Origin: Rossellomorea marisflavi
Lineage (GTDB): Bacteria > Bacillota > Bacilli > Bacillales > Bacillaceae_B
DNA: 64,000 nucleotides
Assembly (NCBI RefSeq): GCF_009806575.1
Contig: NZ_CP047095.1
Span: 3,414,001 to 3,478,000 of the forward strand
Reading direction: 5' to 3'
Shown here: piece after piece, positions 17,554 to 26,911 of the stretch
Layout of the letters: each line of letters opens with the position of its first letter
Numbering within the stretch: the first letter of the stretch is position 1
The notes under the pieces: model-generated
What the model was told of the DNA's origin: nothing
The model's input: the letters and a program-made list of their open reading frames with translations, nothing else
Database searches by the model: none
Translations under genes and position numbers: made by a program

Positions 17554-18306
17554 TCAACTCTCCTTTCTGTTCCCGTCATGAAGGGGACAGGTTATACATT
17601 TACCGGCGACTCCTCCGACCCGGTATGAAAAGCAACACGTCTTTCTCACTCTCACCAATTCCCCATCGACTGGAGATTTCTCTCCAAAAAAGCGGTTGAG
17701 GGGATTTTTCCTGCAGGTCCCGAACCAGTGGGCATGTTCTTCAGACAGAAGCATCCGGAAGTCCTCATCCCTGTCAGCTCCATTCCTTTCACCGGTAAAA
17801 AAATCGTCCGTCTCATAGATCCAATAGATATAGACTGCGACATTTTCCCAAAGAATCATCTCTGGCACGTTGAATGAAGATTTCGCGGCCTTGATCACTG
17901 GAACAATCGTTTCGTTAAAGAGGGCTTGAGTATATGTCCTTTTCTCTTCTGTAGAATGGAACGTTTCCATATCTGCGTTTTTCAAATGCACATGGGGGAG
18001 CCACAGTCCACTTTTCATGTGATCGACTAGAACCATGTTCTTGGGGTTCACGTCCACCTTACGATTCCAGCAGGTCATTGCCATGAGCGCCATGGCAGCG
18101 GTGAAAGCGTATCGTTTCATAAAGATTGATGAGGCTGCCGTACGGTCTTCCGTCCCGATTAAATGGAGCCTGTTTGAGATGTACACGTCCAATTCGGCAG
18201 GATCGAGTAAAGATGCCACATCGGTACCGTCTTCACCATCGTGCACCGTGAAACGATATTTCTCCAGTATGCGCCATTGGTCCCTGCTCAGACCGGCTAC
18301 CGTCAT
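17554..18306 (-). CDS. FhuF-like siderophore-iron reductase
   Basis: A 250-residue protein with the FhuF C-terminal iron-sulfur motif: adjacent C224-C225, then C237-x2-C240, in [16 protein letters not shown]. FhuF proteins hold a [2Fe-2S] cluster with this spacing and reduce ferric hydroxamate siderophores in the cytosol to release iron. The start overlaps the yusV stop (ATGA), so the two are coupled. Context with the YusV ATPase and two FecCD permeases fits iron release after uptake. Confidence 0.88.
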   Translation of the reverse strand: MTVAGLSRDQWRILEKYRFTVHDGEDGTDVASLLDPAELDVYISNRLHLIGTEDRTAASSIFMKRYAFTAAMALMAMTCWNRKVDVNPKNMVLVDHMKSGLWLPHVHLKNADMETFHSTEEKRTYTQALFNETIVPVIKAAKSSFNVPEMILWENVAVYIYWIYETDDFFTGERNGADRDEDFRMLLSEEHAHWFGTCRKNPLNRFFGEKSPVDGELVRVRKTCCFSYRVGGVAGKCITCPLHDGNRKES

Positions 18307-19121
18307 CCCGTGACACCGACAGGTTTGAGGATGCAGCGCCCTTTCCCGAACGGAATGCAGAGCGGAGTGCCGAATAATGGATCACTTGAAACCTGACAGT
18401 CCATGCCGAATACATTCTTCACCAATTCACAGCTGATGACATCCTCCGGCTTACCTTGTGCATAGACTTCCCGGTCACGAATGGCCACGATATTGTGAGC
18501 ATATCGACATGCAAGGTTGATGTCATGAAGGACCATGACGATCGTGCGGCCCTCCCTTTCATTCAACTCAAACAGGAGATCGAGGATTTCGATCTGGTGG
18601 GTCATGTCGAGATAGGTCGTCGGCTCATCCAGGAGGATGATATCCGTATCTTGTGCGAGGGTCAGGGCAATCCATGCACGCTGACGCTGACCGCCGGATA
18701 GTTCATCCACTTTACGATCGCGGAATTCCTCCATTCCCGTTGCACGAAGCGCATCTTCAACGATTTCTTCATCCTTTCGGGACCACTGCTTGAGCCATGA
18801 CTGGTGGGGATACCTTCCCTGCTTCACAAGTTGAAGGACTGTCAATCCTTCAGGTGATACCGGAGTTTGCGGGAGAATGGCCATTTTCCGGGCAACTTCC
18901 TTCGTCGACAAACGGGAAATGGATTCACCATCAAGAAGGACGGACCCCTCCTTCGGTTTCAATAAGCGGGCGATAGAGCGCAGCAGCGTCGATTTCCCAC
19001 AGCCATTCCCTCCGATGAAAACCGTGATTTCACCCTTGGGGATGTCGAGGTCCATCTGATCGATGATCGTTCTTTCTCCATATGCCAATGTCAGATCCTT
19101 CGTTTGAAGACACTTGCTCAT
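18303..19121 (-). CDS. yusV: Siderophore ABC transporter ATP-binding protein YusV
   Basis: A 272-residue FecE-type ATPase. Walker A is GGNGCGKST, the signature LSGGQRQR and Walker [14 protein letters not shown]. The ATG at 19121 has AAAGGAG nine bases upstream; a TTG three codons earlier overlaps that site. In B. subtilis YusV powers several hydroxamate and catecholate systems whose permeases lie elsewhere; here it sits directly downstream of its own permeases and beside yfiY. Confidence 0.94.
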   Translation of the reverse strand: MSKCLQTKDLTLAYGERTIIDQMDLDIPKGEITVFIGGNGCGKSTLLRSIARLLKPKEGSVLLDGESISRLSTKEVARKMAILPQTPVSPEGLTVLQLVKQGRYPHQSWLKQWSRKDEEIVEDALRATGMEEFRDRKVDELSGGQRQRAWIALTLAQDTDIILLDEPTTYLDMTHQIEILDLLFELNEREGRTIVMVLHDINLACRYAHNIVAIRDREVYAQGKPEDVISCELVKNVFGMDCQVSSDPLFGTPLCIPFGKGRCILKPVGVTG

Positions 19122-19135
19122 TCTGGCCAACTCCT

Positions 19136-20191
19136 TTAAGAATGTCTGGTTTTGAATAATAGATAGATGAAGTAAGGGGCTCCGATCGCGGCGGTGAACA
19201 CGCCAGCCGGTACTTCCAGGGGAAGGAACAGTGTCCTTCCGATCAGGTCTGCGAGCATCACAAGCAGTCCGCCGATCAGTGCCGCCACGGGAAGCAGTGC
19301 CCCGAATGACGAGCCCACGAGTCGCCGCGCCATATGGGGGGCCATCAATCCGACGAACCCGATCCCACCTGCGAAAGCGACCGCTCCCCCGACCAATGCC
19401 GTGGACATGAGGAGCAGGATGAATCTTTGTCGCTGGACGTTGGCACCTGCACTTGTCGCCACTTCCTCACCAAGCTCCTGAATGTTCAGCTGACGGGTGA
19501 TCATGAAGCTCAGGAAGATGAAGATGATGCTCCACGGAAGCAGGATCCATACGTCCTGCCAGTCTGATCCATTCACCGTGCCGGTGATCCATATGTTTGC
19601 CTGACTTGCCCGGTAGATCGGACCCATGATCATCAAAAGCGTCGTGCATGCCTGGGTAAGGGCAGAGATCCCGATTCCGATGAGGACGAGCCTTACGGGG
19701 GAAACACCCTTCTTCCACGCCAGGAAATAGACGAGGAAAGCGATGATCGCCGCACCGATGAAAGCTGCCACCGGGAGCCATTTGATGCTGACCATCAATG
19801 TATTATCCTTGTTGCTGAAAATCGTCAGAAAAGCGACGACGGCTGCCCCTGCACCACCTGTCACCCCGATGATATCCGGGGAAGCAAGGGGGTTGCGGAT
19901 CATGCCCTGAAGGATCCCACCTGCAACGGCAAGGGCCATCCCTGCCAGAAGCGCGATGAGGATCCTTGGAAGCCTGAAGGATGTGACCACTAGCTGATCG
20001 ATGCTCGAACCGCCCCCGAAGAAGACGGATACCACCTTCCACGGCGCAATCTGCATATCACCGATGCCGGTGCTGATGATCACGGCAAGCATTGTGAGTA
20101 CCATCAGCAGAACGATTTTCTTTAAAGCTGATGTATCCATAAGAACGGATACCCGTTCTTTCAACCATCTTTTCCCTGTAAAACGACTCAT
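19136..20191 (-). CDS. yfhA: FecCD-family siderophore permease (YfhA-like)
   Basis: A 351-residue permease of the BtuC/FecCD type with about ten membrane segments. Recognisable pieces are [36 protein letters not shown], and the [11 protein letters not shown] loop that contacts the ATPase. It is the second permease gene, three bases after the first, and both are needed for the heterodimer. Confidence 0.92.
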   Translation of the reverse strand: MSRFTGKRWLKERVSVLMDTSALKKIVLLMVLTMLAVIISTGIGDMQIAPWKVVSVFFGGGSSIDQLVVTSFRLPRILIALLAGMALAVAGGILQGMIRNPLASPDIIGVTGGAGAAVVAFLTIFSNKDNTLMVSIKWLPVAAFIGAAIIAFLVYFLAWKKGVSPVRLVLIGIGISALTQACTTLLMIMGPIYRASQANIWITGTVNGSDWQDVWILLPWSIIFIFLSFMITRQLNIQELGEEVATSAGANVQRQRFILLLMSTALVGGAVAFAGGIGFVGLMAPHMARRLVGSSFGALLPVAALIGGLLVMLADLIGRTLFLPLEVPAGVFTAAIGAPYFIYLLFKTRHS

Positions 20192-20194
20192 TGC

Positions 20195-21187
20195 TCAGTA
20201 CCCCCTCCTGGCCACATACACGAAGAATGGTGCCCCGATGACAGCCGTCATCACGCCGACAGGCACTTCCTGCGGCATGATGATATAGCGGGCCCCGATA
20301 TCTGCTGCCAATAGAAGGATGGCACCAAGCAGGCCGGAATACGGGATGAGCCAGCGGTGATCCACTCCGATCATCTTCCGGGCGATGTGGGGGATCACGA
20401 TCCCGATGAAGCCGATCGGCCCTGCCACCGCCACGGATCCTCCTGCCAAAAGGACCACTGCAACGAGGGAGATCACCTTCAGGATATTCGTCTTGACGCC
20501 CAGTCCTTTGGCGACGTCTTCCCCCATGGCAAGTATATTCATCTTACCGGCTATCATGAGGGCAAGGATCCACCCTGCGAGGATATAAGGAAACACCCCT
20601 GCAAGGATTTCAAGGCTCCTTCCCTGGACCGAACCGGCCAACCAGAACAACACCTGTTCGAGTGCCGCTTCGTTCAGAACAAGAAGTCCCTGGGTGAAGG
20701 ATGAAAACATAGCGGTGATGGCTGCGCCGGCAAGCGTCAGCTTCATGGGCGTCAATCCGTTGGAACCCGATGCGCCACCGATGATGAAGACTCCGACAGC
20801 AGCGATGGCCGCACCGAGGAATGAGAGCCATGCGAAGGATTGAAGGCTTGTGACGCCGAAAAGGGTCACGGCCATGACGACCATGAATCCTCCTCCCGCA
20901 TTGATCCCGAAGATTCCGGGTGAAGCAAGGGGATTCTTCGTCAAGGTTTGCATAAGCACCCCTGAAATGGCCAGGGAAGCCCCGACTGCCGCAGCAATGA
21001 GCGCACGGGGAAGCCGGATATTTTGGATCACCAGGTGTTCAGTCGAGCCATCTGGTTCCATAAATGTATCGAACGCTGCCTTCCAGGACGTATCCGTGTA
21101 TCCATACACGATGCTCAGTGCAATGAATGCGATCAGCACTACGACCGTCCCTGCGAATAGAAGCAGCTGATTCTTCGGTTTCATCAT
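20195..21187 (-). CDS. yfiZ: FecCD-family siderophore permease (YfiZ-like)
   Basis: A 330-residue partner permease with about ten membrane segments and the family motifs IRLPRALIAAAVGASLAISG, KNPLASPGIFGINAGGG and FIGIVIPHIARK. It starts the minus-strand operon yfiZ-yfhA-yusV-fhuF-yusU and is divergent from the yfiY lipoprotein gene, with Fur boxes between them. Confidence 0.92.
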   Translation of the reverse strand: MMKPKNQLLLFAGTVVVLIAFIALSIVYGYTDTSWKAAFDTFMEPDGSTEHLVIQNIRLPRALIAAAVGASLAISGVLMQTLTKNPLASPGIFGINAGGGFMVVMAVTLFGVTSLQSFAWLSFLGAAIAAVGVFIIGGASGSNGLTPMKLTLAGAAITAMFSSFTQGLLVLNEAALEQVLFWLAGSVQGRSLEILAGVFPYILAGWILALMIAGKMNILAMGEDVAKGLGVKTNILKVISLVAVVLLAGGSVAVAGPIGFIGIVIPHIARKMIGVDHRWLIPYSGLLGAILLLAADIGARYIIMPQEVPVGVMTAVIGAPFFVYVARRGY

Positions 21188-21306
21188 CTGTTTCCCTTTC
21201 CATTAACCAGGATCCGGACGCAGACCCGAGACCGATCTTTACGCCCGCCCGTTCTCTTTTTATCTCTATCTATTTTAAAGAAGTTTGAAGGTTGCGTCAA
21301 TGACTT

Positions 21307-21323
21307 TGAAAATCATTATCAAT
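21307..21323. promoter_or_regulatory. Fur box 1 in the siderophore intergenic region
   Basis: TGAAAATCATTATCAAT matches the GATAATCATTATC Fur consensus with one half-site near perfect. It lies just upstream of the yfiY -35 and on the permease-operon side. Confidence 0.85.
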
Positions 21324-21329
21324 TAAGGA

Positions 21330-21358
21330 TTGACAATGAAACCCTTCTCAATTATTAT
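21330..21358 (+). promoter_or_regulatory. Sigma-A promoter of yfiY
   Basis: -35 TTGACA (21330-21335), a 17-base spacer and -10 TATTAT (21353-21358). The promoter is bracketed by two Fur boxes. Confidence 0.8.
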
Positions 21359-21368
21359 AAAATTTGTA

Positions 21369-21387
21369 ATTGATAACGATTATCACT
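21369..21387. promoter_or_regulatory. Fur box 2 in the siderophore intergenic region
   Basis: ATTGATAACGATTATCACT matches the 19-base Fur consensus GATAATGATTATC at 13 or more positions. It covers the likely yfiY transcription start, so Fe-Fur would block initiation. Confidence 0.9.
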
Positions 21388-21404
21388 CAGGAGGATACGT
21401 ACAT

Positions 21405-22349
21405 ATGAAATGGAAAAGTTTACTGACGCTATTATTCATTTCTTCCATACTCTTGCTCGCTGCCTGCGGCAACAATGAAGAGAAGGAAGACTCTTCAGGC
21501 GGCAAGGAAGACAGCTATAAAGTCGAGCATGCCATGGGGACTGCAACCGTCAAAGGAACTCCGAAACGGGTCGTGATCTTGACGAATGAAGGAACCGAAG
21601 CCCTTCTCGCTCTTGGTGTGAAGCCGGTAGGAGCCGTTCAATCATGGACCGGTGACCCTTGGTATGATCATATCGCCGATGATATGAAGGATGTTGAAGT
21701 CGTCGGGACCGAAAGCGAACTGAATCTCGAAGCCATCGTCAAGCTCAAGCCGGATCTCATCATCGGGAACAAGATGAGACAGGAAGAGCAATATAACCAA
21801 TTGAAGGAGATCGCTCCGACCGTCATGGCCGAGACCCTTCGAGGCAACTGGAAAGAAAACTTTGAGCTATACTCTAAAGCCGTGAATAAAGAAGAAGAGG
21901 GCAAGAAGGTCATCGCCGATTATGATCAGCGTGTGGAAGACTTGAAAGGGGAGCTGGGCGATCAGCTGAAGAAAGAAGTGTCCATGGTGCGCTTCATCTC
22001 TGGCGATGTCCGCATCTATCATAAGGACTCCTTCTCCGGTGTGATCCTCGACCAGCTCGGATTCGCACGTCCTGAATCACAGGAAGTCGATGACCTCGCC
22101 GAGCAAGGCGTGACGAAGGAACGGATCCCTGCCATGGATGGGGACGTCCTCTTCTACTTCACTTACGAAACCGGGGACGGCGAAGCCAACAAACTGGCTG
22201 AAGACTGGCTGAACGACCCCCTCTTCAAAAACCTGAACGTCTCAAAAGAAGACCAGGTGTATGAAGTGAGCGATGCCATCTGGAATACAGCAGGCGGCGT
22301 GCTTGCAGCGAACAAGATGCTGGATGATATTGAAAAGATTTTCCTCTAA
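21405..22349 (+). CDS. yfiY: Siderophore-binding lipoprotein YfiY
   Basis: A 314-residue class III solute-binding lipoprotein with lipobox LAAC (Cys21). The ATG at 21405 has CAGGAGG upstream. Binding-protein motifs include GTPKRVVILTNEGTEALLAL and KPDLIIGNKMRQEEQY. It resembles B. subtilis YfiY, which binds hydroxamate-type (schizokinen/arthrobactin) ferric siderophores. It is divergent from the permease-ATPase operon and iron-regulated through Fur. Confidence 0.92.
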   Translation: MKWKSLLTLLFISSILLLAACGNNEEKEDSSGGKEDSYKVEHAMGTATVKGTPKRVVILTNEGTEALLALGVKPVGAVQSWTGDPWYDHIADDMKDVEVVGTESELNLEAIVKLKPDLIIGNKMRQEEQYNQLKEIAPTVMAETLRGNWKENFELYSKAVNKEEEGKKVIADYDQRVEDLKGELGDQLKKEVSMVRFISGDVRIYHKDSFSGVILDQLGFARPESQEVDDLAEQGVTKERIPAMDGDVLFYFTYETGDGEANKLAEDWLNDPLFKNLNVSKEDQVYEVSDAIWNTAGGVLAANKMLDDIEKIFL

Positions 22350-22364
22350 AAACAGTGAATTCCT

Positions 22365-22398
22365 GCCCAGAAGGCTCCAGGCCTTTTGGGCTTTTTTT
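22365..22398 (+). terminator. Terminator after yfiY
   Basis: GCCCAGAAGG pairs with CCTTTTGGGC around a small loop and runs into seven T residues. Confidence 0.88.
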
Positions 22399-22488
22399 GC
22401 GTTCCTTCCTGTCTTGAACCATTCATTCATATTTCTTCTAAGTTCGGAAACACTACTCTTTAGACAAACATCGATAAGAGGGATCAAC

Positions 22489-24000
22489 ATGTTTCCATTT
22501 TTCAATTCTAAAAAAAAGAAAAAACCGGATTCGAAAAACAAAAAAGAAACCTTTGAAACCGTAGCAAAGATTGCCGGGAAGTCTGCGGATTTCAAGGAAT
22601 CCCACTACCGGAATCCGTTCACTGGTAAAGATTTCAGCCTGTATTTCGTGACGACCATGATCGATCCGAAGATTCTTCAGGAAGACGTCCTTCCTTCCTT
22701 GTTATCCAAGGAATTCCATTCCATTGATGATCTCGTCACCTTGGTCCCGATCCTCGATATTCAGATTTCGAAAAAAGAAGAAGACATCGAGCAGAAATTG
22801 TATAACGGCTACACCCTTCTGAAAATGAAGGGCAGTCACAAATTCGCCTTCATCGCCACGAAAAATGAAATGGGACGGGAAGTGTCGCAACCTGAGGTCG
22901 AGTTCAGTGTCGTCGGACCGAAGGAAGCGTTCGTGGAGAATCTGAGTGATAACATCAACCTTGTGAGGAGAAGACTCCCTATCAAAGAGTTGGTGGTCGA
23001 TGAAATGAACGTAGGTTCCATGACCCACACACGGGTGGCCATGATTTATCTTGATGGGCTGGCTGACGTAGCAAATGTGGAGATTGTGAAGAAACGACTG
23101 CAGGCAATCGACTTCGATCAAATCATGGATAGCTCCTTTATCGAGCAGATCATTGCAGACAACAACTATTCTCCCTTCCCCCAGCTCCTTGATTCCGAAC
23201 GTCCTGACCGTGTGGCGTCAGTGCTTTCTGAAGGGAAAATCGGCATCATGGTCGATGGTTCCCCGCAAGTATTGATCGGCCCCACAACCTTGGTTGAATT
23301 TTTCAATGCCTATGAGGATTACTTCCTTAACTTCTCTATAGCCTCATTCTTCAGGCTGATCCGCGTCTTTGCCGTTGCGTTCTCGGTTCTGATCACTCCC
23401 ATCTATGTGGCTGCACTCACTTATCATTATGAGCTGATTCCAAAAGACCTGACGGCCACTCTCGTCACATCAAGACAGGAAGTGCCTCTTCCGCCGATCC
23501 TAGAGGCGCTTTTCCTCGAACTAACCATCGAACTCCTCCGGGAAGCAGGGGCTCGGCTCCCGACCAAGGTTGGGCAGACCATTGGTATCGTAGGCGGTAT
23601 CGTGATCGGGACAGCATCCGTAGAGGCGGGGATCACGAGTAACGTCCTGCTCATACTTGTTGCCCTTGCCGCACTGGCATCCTTTACTACGCCCGTATAC
23701 CGGATGAGCAATACAATCAGGATCCTACGATTCCCTTTTCTACTATTTGCACAACTGTGGGGACTGCTCGGAATCGTATTCTGCTTCTGCCTCCTGATGG
23801 GACACCTCCTTCAGTTAACATCCATGGGCAGACCGATCCTTGCGCCGATTTATCCTCCAAGGCTAAAGGATTTAAGGGATTCCTTGATCAGATTTCCGTT
23901 CAGCACCCAGACAGAGCGCCCTCAATTCTTACGAACACAAAAGCCCTTCCGTTTCCGTGAAACGGAAGGAAGCAAAAAGAAGAAGGATATAGACGAGTGA
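22489..24000 (+). CDS. Spore germinant receptor subunit A (GerA family)
   Basis: A 503-residue GerAA-type protein of the spore inner membrane. The N-terminal soluble domain begins with a very basic segment (SKKKKKPDSKNKK), and four to five membrane segments follow from about residue 280 (around LPPILEALFLELTIELLREAG and the following Gly/Ile helices). The start is the ATG at 22489 with AGAGGGAT upstream; the open frame before it is shared with the yfiY end. It is first in a gerA-B-C operon. The germinant cannot be read from sequence. Confidence 0.93.
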   Translation: MFPFFNSKKKKKPDSKNKKETFETVAKIAGKSADFKESHYRNPFTGKDFSLYFVTTMIDPKILQEDVLPSLLSKEFHSIDDLVTLVPILDIQISKKEEDIEQKLYNGYTLLKMKGSHKFAFIATKNEMGREVSQPEVEFSVVGPKEAFVENLSDNINLVRRRLPIKELVVDEMNVGSMTHTRVAMIYLDGLADVANVEIVKKRLQAIDFDQIMDSSFIEQIIADNNYSPFPQLLDSERPDRVASVLSEGKIGIMVDGSPQVLIGPTTLVEFFNAYEDYFLNFSIASFFRLIRVFAVAFSVLITPIYVAALTYHYELIPKDLTATLVTSRQEVPLPPILEALFLELTIELLREAGARLPTKVGQTIGIVGGIVIGTASVEAGITSNVLLILVALAALASFTTPVYRMSNTIRILRFPFLLFAQLWGLLGIVFCFCLLMGHLLQLTSMGRPILAPIYPPRLKDLRDSLIRFPFSTQTERPQFLRTQKPFRFRETEGSKKKKDIDE

Positions 24001-24019
24001 TTTCAGGAGGTGATACCGC

Positions 24020-25105
24020 ATGCAGCCCGTACCGGAGAATCGAAAAATATCGCCTGGCCTAGTCTTCTTCCTTGTCCACTCGATTCAGGTGGGGACAGGA
24101 GTGCTTGGTTTTCAGCGAATCATTTCCATGCATGCGGGATATGATGGATGGATGTCGGTCATCCTTGCCGGGATGCTGACCCATGTCATCATGTTCTTGA
24201 TGTACAAAATGCTGGGTACGGTGAAGGGTGATTTGGTGTCGATCCACACCTACGTGTTCGGTAAATGGATCGGTCACTTCTTTTCATTTCTTTACGCCCT
24301 GTATTTCAGCTTGCTGGTGATTACGATCATCCGCTCCTATGTAGAAGTCGTGCAGGTTTGGATGTATCCGCGCCTCAGCACCTTCCTGTTCTCCCTGTTC
24401 TTCCTATTGCTTGCATACTACATTATAAGCGGGGGTGTCAGGACGATAGCAGGGGTATCCTATCTCGGCACTCTGCTTCCAAGCTATCTGGTTCTGACCT
24501 TCGTGTTCACCTTTAAATATGCTGACTTCAGGAACCTACTCCCGGTGTTTGATCACAGCGTAATGGATATCCTCCTGTCGACGAGGGATATGTCATTAAC
24601 CTATCTTGGTTACGAATCGATCCTGATGCTCTACCCATTCATAAAGGACCCTGAACGATCCCAGAAGTTCGCGCAGTGGGGACTGTTTTTGACTACGTCC
24701 ATCTATACCGTCATCGCTATCATTTCCTTCGGATTCTTTGCACCTGCCCAGCTTGATAAGACCATCTGGGCAACCTTATCCATGTGGAAAATTGTCGAGA
24801 TGCCGTTTGTGGAAAGATTTGAATATATCGGCATTGCGAACTGGTGCCTGATCATCCTGCCCAATGTGTGCATCACCCTTTGGTGTGCAAGCAGAGTGGT
24901 CAAACGGATGACCCCCATCAAGCACCGCCATACACTGATCCTTATAGCAGTCCTGTGCCTATGTGCCCTTACATTCATTGATAAACGTGATCAGGTCAAT
25001 GTATTGAACACCATTTCGGGACAAACCGGGTTTTATTTCAACTTTCTCTATATCCCGCTGCTTTTTGTATTAGTGTATATCGCGAAGAAGGTGAAAAAAC
25101 AATGA
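24020..25105 (+). CDS. Spore germinant receptor subunit B (GerAB, permease-like)
   Basis: A 361-residue membrane protein with ten predicted helices of the GerAB/amino-acid permease-like family. It corresponds to the ligand-binding subunit of tricistronic Ger receptors. CAGGAGGTGAT precedes the ATG, 19 bases after subunit A. The stop overlaps the start of subunit C (ATGA). Confidence 0.93.
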   Translation: MQPVPENRKISPGLVFFLVHSIQVGTGVLGFQRIISMHAGYDGWMSVILAGMLTHVIMFLMYKMLGTVKGDLVSIHTYVFGKWIGHFFSFLYALYFSLLVITIIRSYVEVVQVWMYPRLSTFLFSLFFLLLAYYIISGGVRTIAGVSYLGTLLPSYLVLTFVFTFKYADFRNLLPVFDHSVMDILLSTRDMSLTYLGYESILMLYPFIKDPERSQKFAQWGLFLTTSIYTVIAIISFGFFAPAQLDKTIWATLSMWKIVEMPFVERFEYIGIANWCLIILPNVCITLWCASRVVKRMTPIKHRHTLILIAVLCLCALTFIDKRDQVNVLNTISGQTGFYFNFLYIPLLFVLVYIAKKVKKQ

Positions 25106-26196
25106 AGCGTCATGTCCTTCTGATTTTTATGGCAAGCGTGCTCCTTTCCGGATGCGTAGAAAAAGAGATTCTGGATGACCTCTATCTCGAAACCGGTAAA
25201 GCCTACGATTATGTATCGGAAAATCGGATCCGGGGCACAGCCGTCTTCCCGATCTATATGCCCGACAAGAGCATCGAGAACGGCTTCTTATCTGAGGAAG
25301 CTTCCTCCACACAAGAAGTCATCGAAAAGATCGAGCGGCGTGCGCAGCAGCCCCTTGTGCGCGGTGCCCTGGATGTCGTACTGATAGGGGAGAAACTGAG
25401 TGAAAAAGGGATCATCGACATCGCTGACTCCCTTCAGCGCGATGCGAGTGTCGGAGCGCGCGTTTTCCTGATTATCACGGAGGGGGATGCGAGCGATGTG
25501 ATCCAGGGTACATATGGGAATCGCGGGAACGGGATCTATATCTACAATCTTATTGAACACAATATTTCCAAAAGAGAGTTGCCTGAGACAAATCTCCATA
25601 TGTTCCTTTACGATTATTATCAAAAGGGGCAATCCTCTTATCTGCCTATCATTAAGAAGACACCTGATAACAACGTGGCCATAACTGGAATCGCCCTTCT
25701 AAGCTACGATAAGGTTGTAGGAAAAATTCCCGATGAAGACATGTTCTTCTTCAAGATCATGGTCGACAGGATCGCTGAAGGCAGTCATGTCATCAAGATG
25801 GGCAAGAATCCGAAAAAACCCGAGAAAAATATTGAAGCGTCCGTCACCAGCCTTCACTCTAAACAGAAGATCATCATGAATCGGAAGGCAGATCCCGTGA
25901 AAGTGGACGTGGAGATCAGCATCAGAGGCATCATCAAAGAATATACGGGGGATACCCTCGGTGCCAAACAGATGGCGGAAGTTGAGAACCGGATGAAGGC
26001 GGATATCGAGAATAAGTGCAATGCCATGGTAAAATCATTCCAGGAGCTTGGGATCGATCCATTGGGGATCGGGCAATATCAAAAGCACGGGGTCCGCGGA
26101 TTCGATCTCAAAGAATGGAAAAAAGAGGTCTATCCGAAAGCCGACATCAAGGTGAAAGCCAAGGTGAAAATCCTTGAAGCCGGTACAGTCGAGTAG
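25102..26196 (+). CDS. Spore germinant receptor subunit C (Ger(x)C lipoprotein)
   Basis: A 364-residue lipoprotein of the Ger(x)C family. Signal peptide and lipobox LSGC (Cys18) are clear. The three-domain GerAC pattern is recognisable, including the C-terminal segment with MKADIENKCNAMVKSFQELG and DPLGIGQ. It overlaps subunit B by four bases and completes an intact receptor operon. Confidence 0.93.
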   Translation: MKRHVLLIFMASVLLSGCVEKEILDDLYLETGKAYDYVSENRIRGTAVFPIYMPDKSIENGFLSEEASSTQEVIEKIERRAQQPLVRGALDVVLIGEKLSEKGIIDIADSLQRDASVGARVFLIITEGDASDVIQGTYGNRGNGIYIYNLIEHNISKRELPETNLHMFLYDYYQKGQSSYLPIIKKTPDNNVAITGIALLSYDKVVGKIPDEDMFFFKIMVDRIAEGSHVIKMGKNPKKPEKNIEASVTSLHSKQKIIMNRKADPVKVDVEISIRGIIKEYTGDTLGAKQMAEVENRMKADIENKCNAMVKSFQELGIDPLGIGQYQKHGVRGFDLKEWKKEVYPKADIKVKAKVKILEAGTVE

Positions 26197-26256
26197 AACC
26201 GATTTACAATCTCTCATTATCCGGTATAATAAATGGGCATAAGGGGGTAATACATC

Positions 26257-26571
26257 ATGCAATCCATTAAAAACGAAGAAACCTTTTATGAATTCATCAA
26301 CTCTGGTGATCCGGTCATCGTTAAGTTTCATGCGGACTGGTGCCCTGACTGCCGCCGGATGGATATGTTCATCGACGACATCATGGCTGAGTACAATCAG
26401 TTCAAGTGGTACGATGTGAATAAGGACGAGCTTCCGGCACTGGCTGAAAAATACGACGTCATGGGGATTCCAAGCCTGCTTGTTTATAAGGATGGCGAGA
26501 AGATCGCCCATCTTCACAGTGCAAATGCCAAAACACCAGAGCAAGTAACCGAATTCCTCGGCAGCTTATAA
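26257..26571 (+). CDS. Thioredoxin-like protein, CPDC active site
   Basis: A 104-residue thioredoxin-fold protein with active site WCPDC (C29-C32) and cis-Pro in MGIPSLLVY. The CPDC variant is common in small Bacillus thioredoxin-like proteins. AAGGGGG precedes the ATG. It is probably cytosolic and a thiol oxidoreductase; no partner gene is adjacent. Confidence 0.9.
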   Translation: MQSIKNEETFYEFINSGDPVIVKFHADWCPDCRRMDMFIDDIMAEYNQFKWYDVNKDELPALAEKYDVMGIPSLLVYKDGEKIAHLHSANAKTPEQVTEFLGSL

Positions 26572-26581
26572 ATGCTCAACG

Positions 26582-26618
26582 GCCGGTCAGGTCCCATGTG
26601 GATCTGGCCGGCTTTTTT
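26582..26618 (+). terminator. Terminator after the thioredoxin-like gene
   Basis: GCCGGTCAGGTCC pairs with GGATCTGGCCGGC (one G-T and one shifted pair) and runs into six T residues. Confidence 0.9.
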
Positions 26619-26696
26619 CGTCCTCGGGTCCCGAATAAGTTTTCTGTATGCGGAAATCCTACTTATGAATCTAAATTTATCAAGGAGGATTTGATC

Positions 26697-26846
26697 ATGA
26701 CCAGATCACCGAATGAGGGAAGCAAGAATCAAAATTCACCAAAGCGCGGAACAACTGAATTCGCCAAAGAAATCACAAGTGGCGATAACAGCAAGGGAAA
26801 TAAACATAATAAAGATCAGCAGAATAAAACAAATAAGGACCATTGA
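26697..26846 (+). CDS. Small hydrophilic protein (49 aa), possibly spore-related
   Basis: CAAGGAGGA seven bases upstream of the ATG supports translation. The 49-residue product is very hydrophilic, rich in Lys, Asn, Ser, Gly and Gln (ends KHNKDQQNKTNKDH) and lacks aromatic residues except one Phe. Such composition is typical of small acid-soluble-like or other minor spore proteins in bacilli, but I cannot assign a family. A strong bidirectional hairpin follows. Confidence 0.65.
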   Translation: MTRSPNEGSKNQNSPKRGTTEFAKEITSGDNSKGNKHNKDQQNKTNKDH

Positions 26847-26857
26847 TTTAATCCGTA

Positions 26858-26899
26858 TTGAAAAGACCGCATCCTTTACCACGGATGCGGTCTTTTCAA
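26858..26899. terminator. Bidirectional terminator
   Basis: TTGAAAAGACCGCATCC and its exact complement GGATGCGGTCTTTTCAA flank an 8-base loop. A and T runs on both sides serve the small ORF on the plus strand and the DDAH-like gene on the minus strand. Confidence 0.93.
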
Positions 26900-26911
26900 T
26901 CGGTCTCATCA

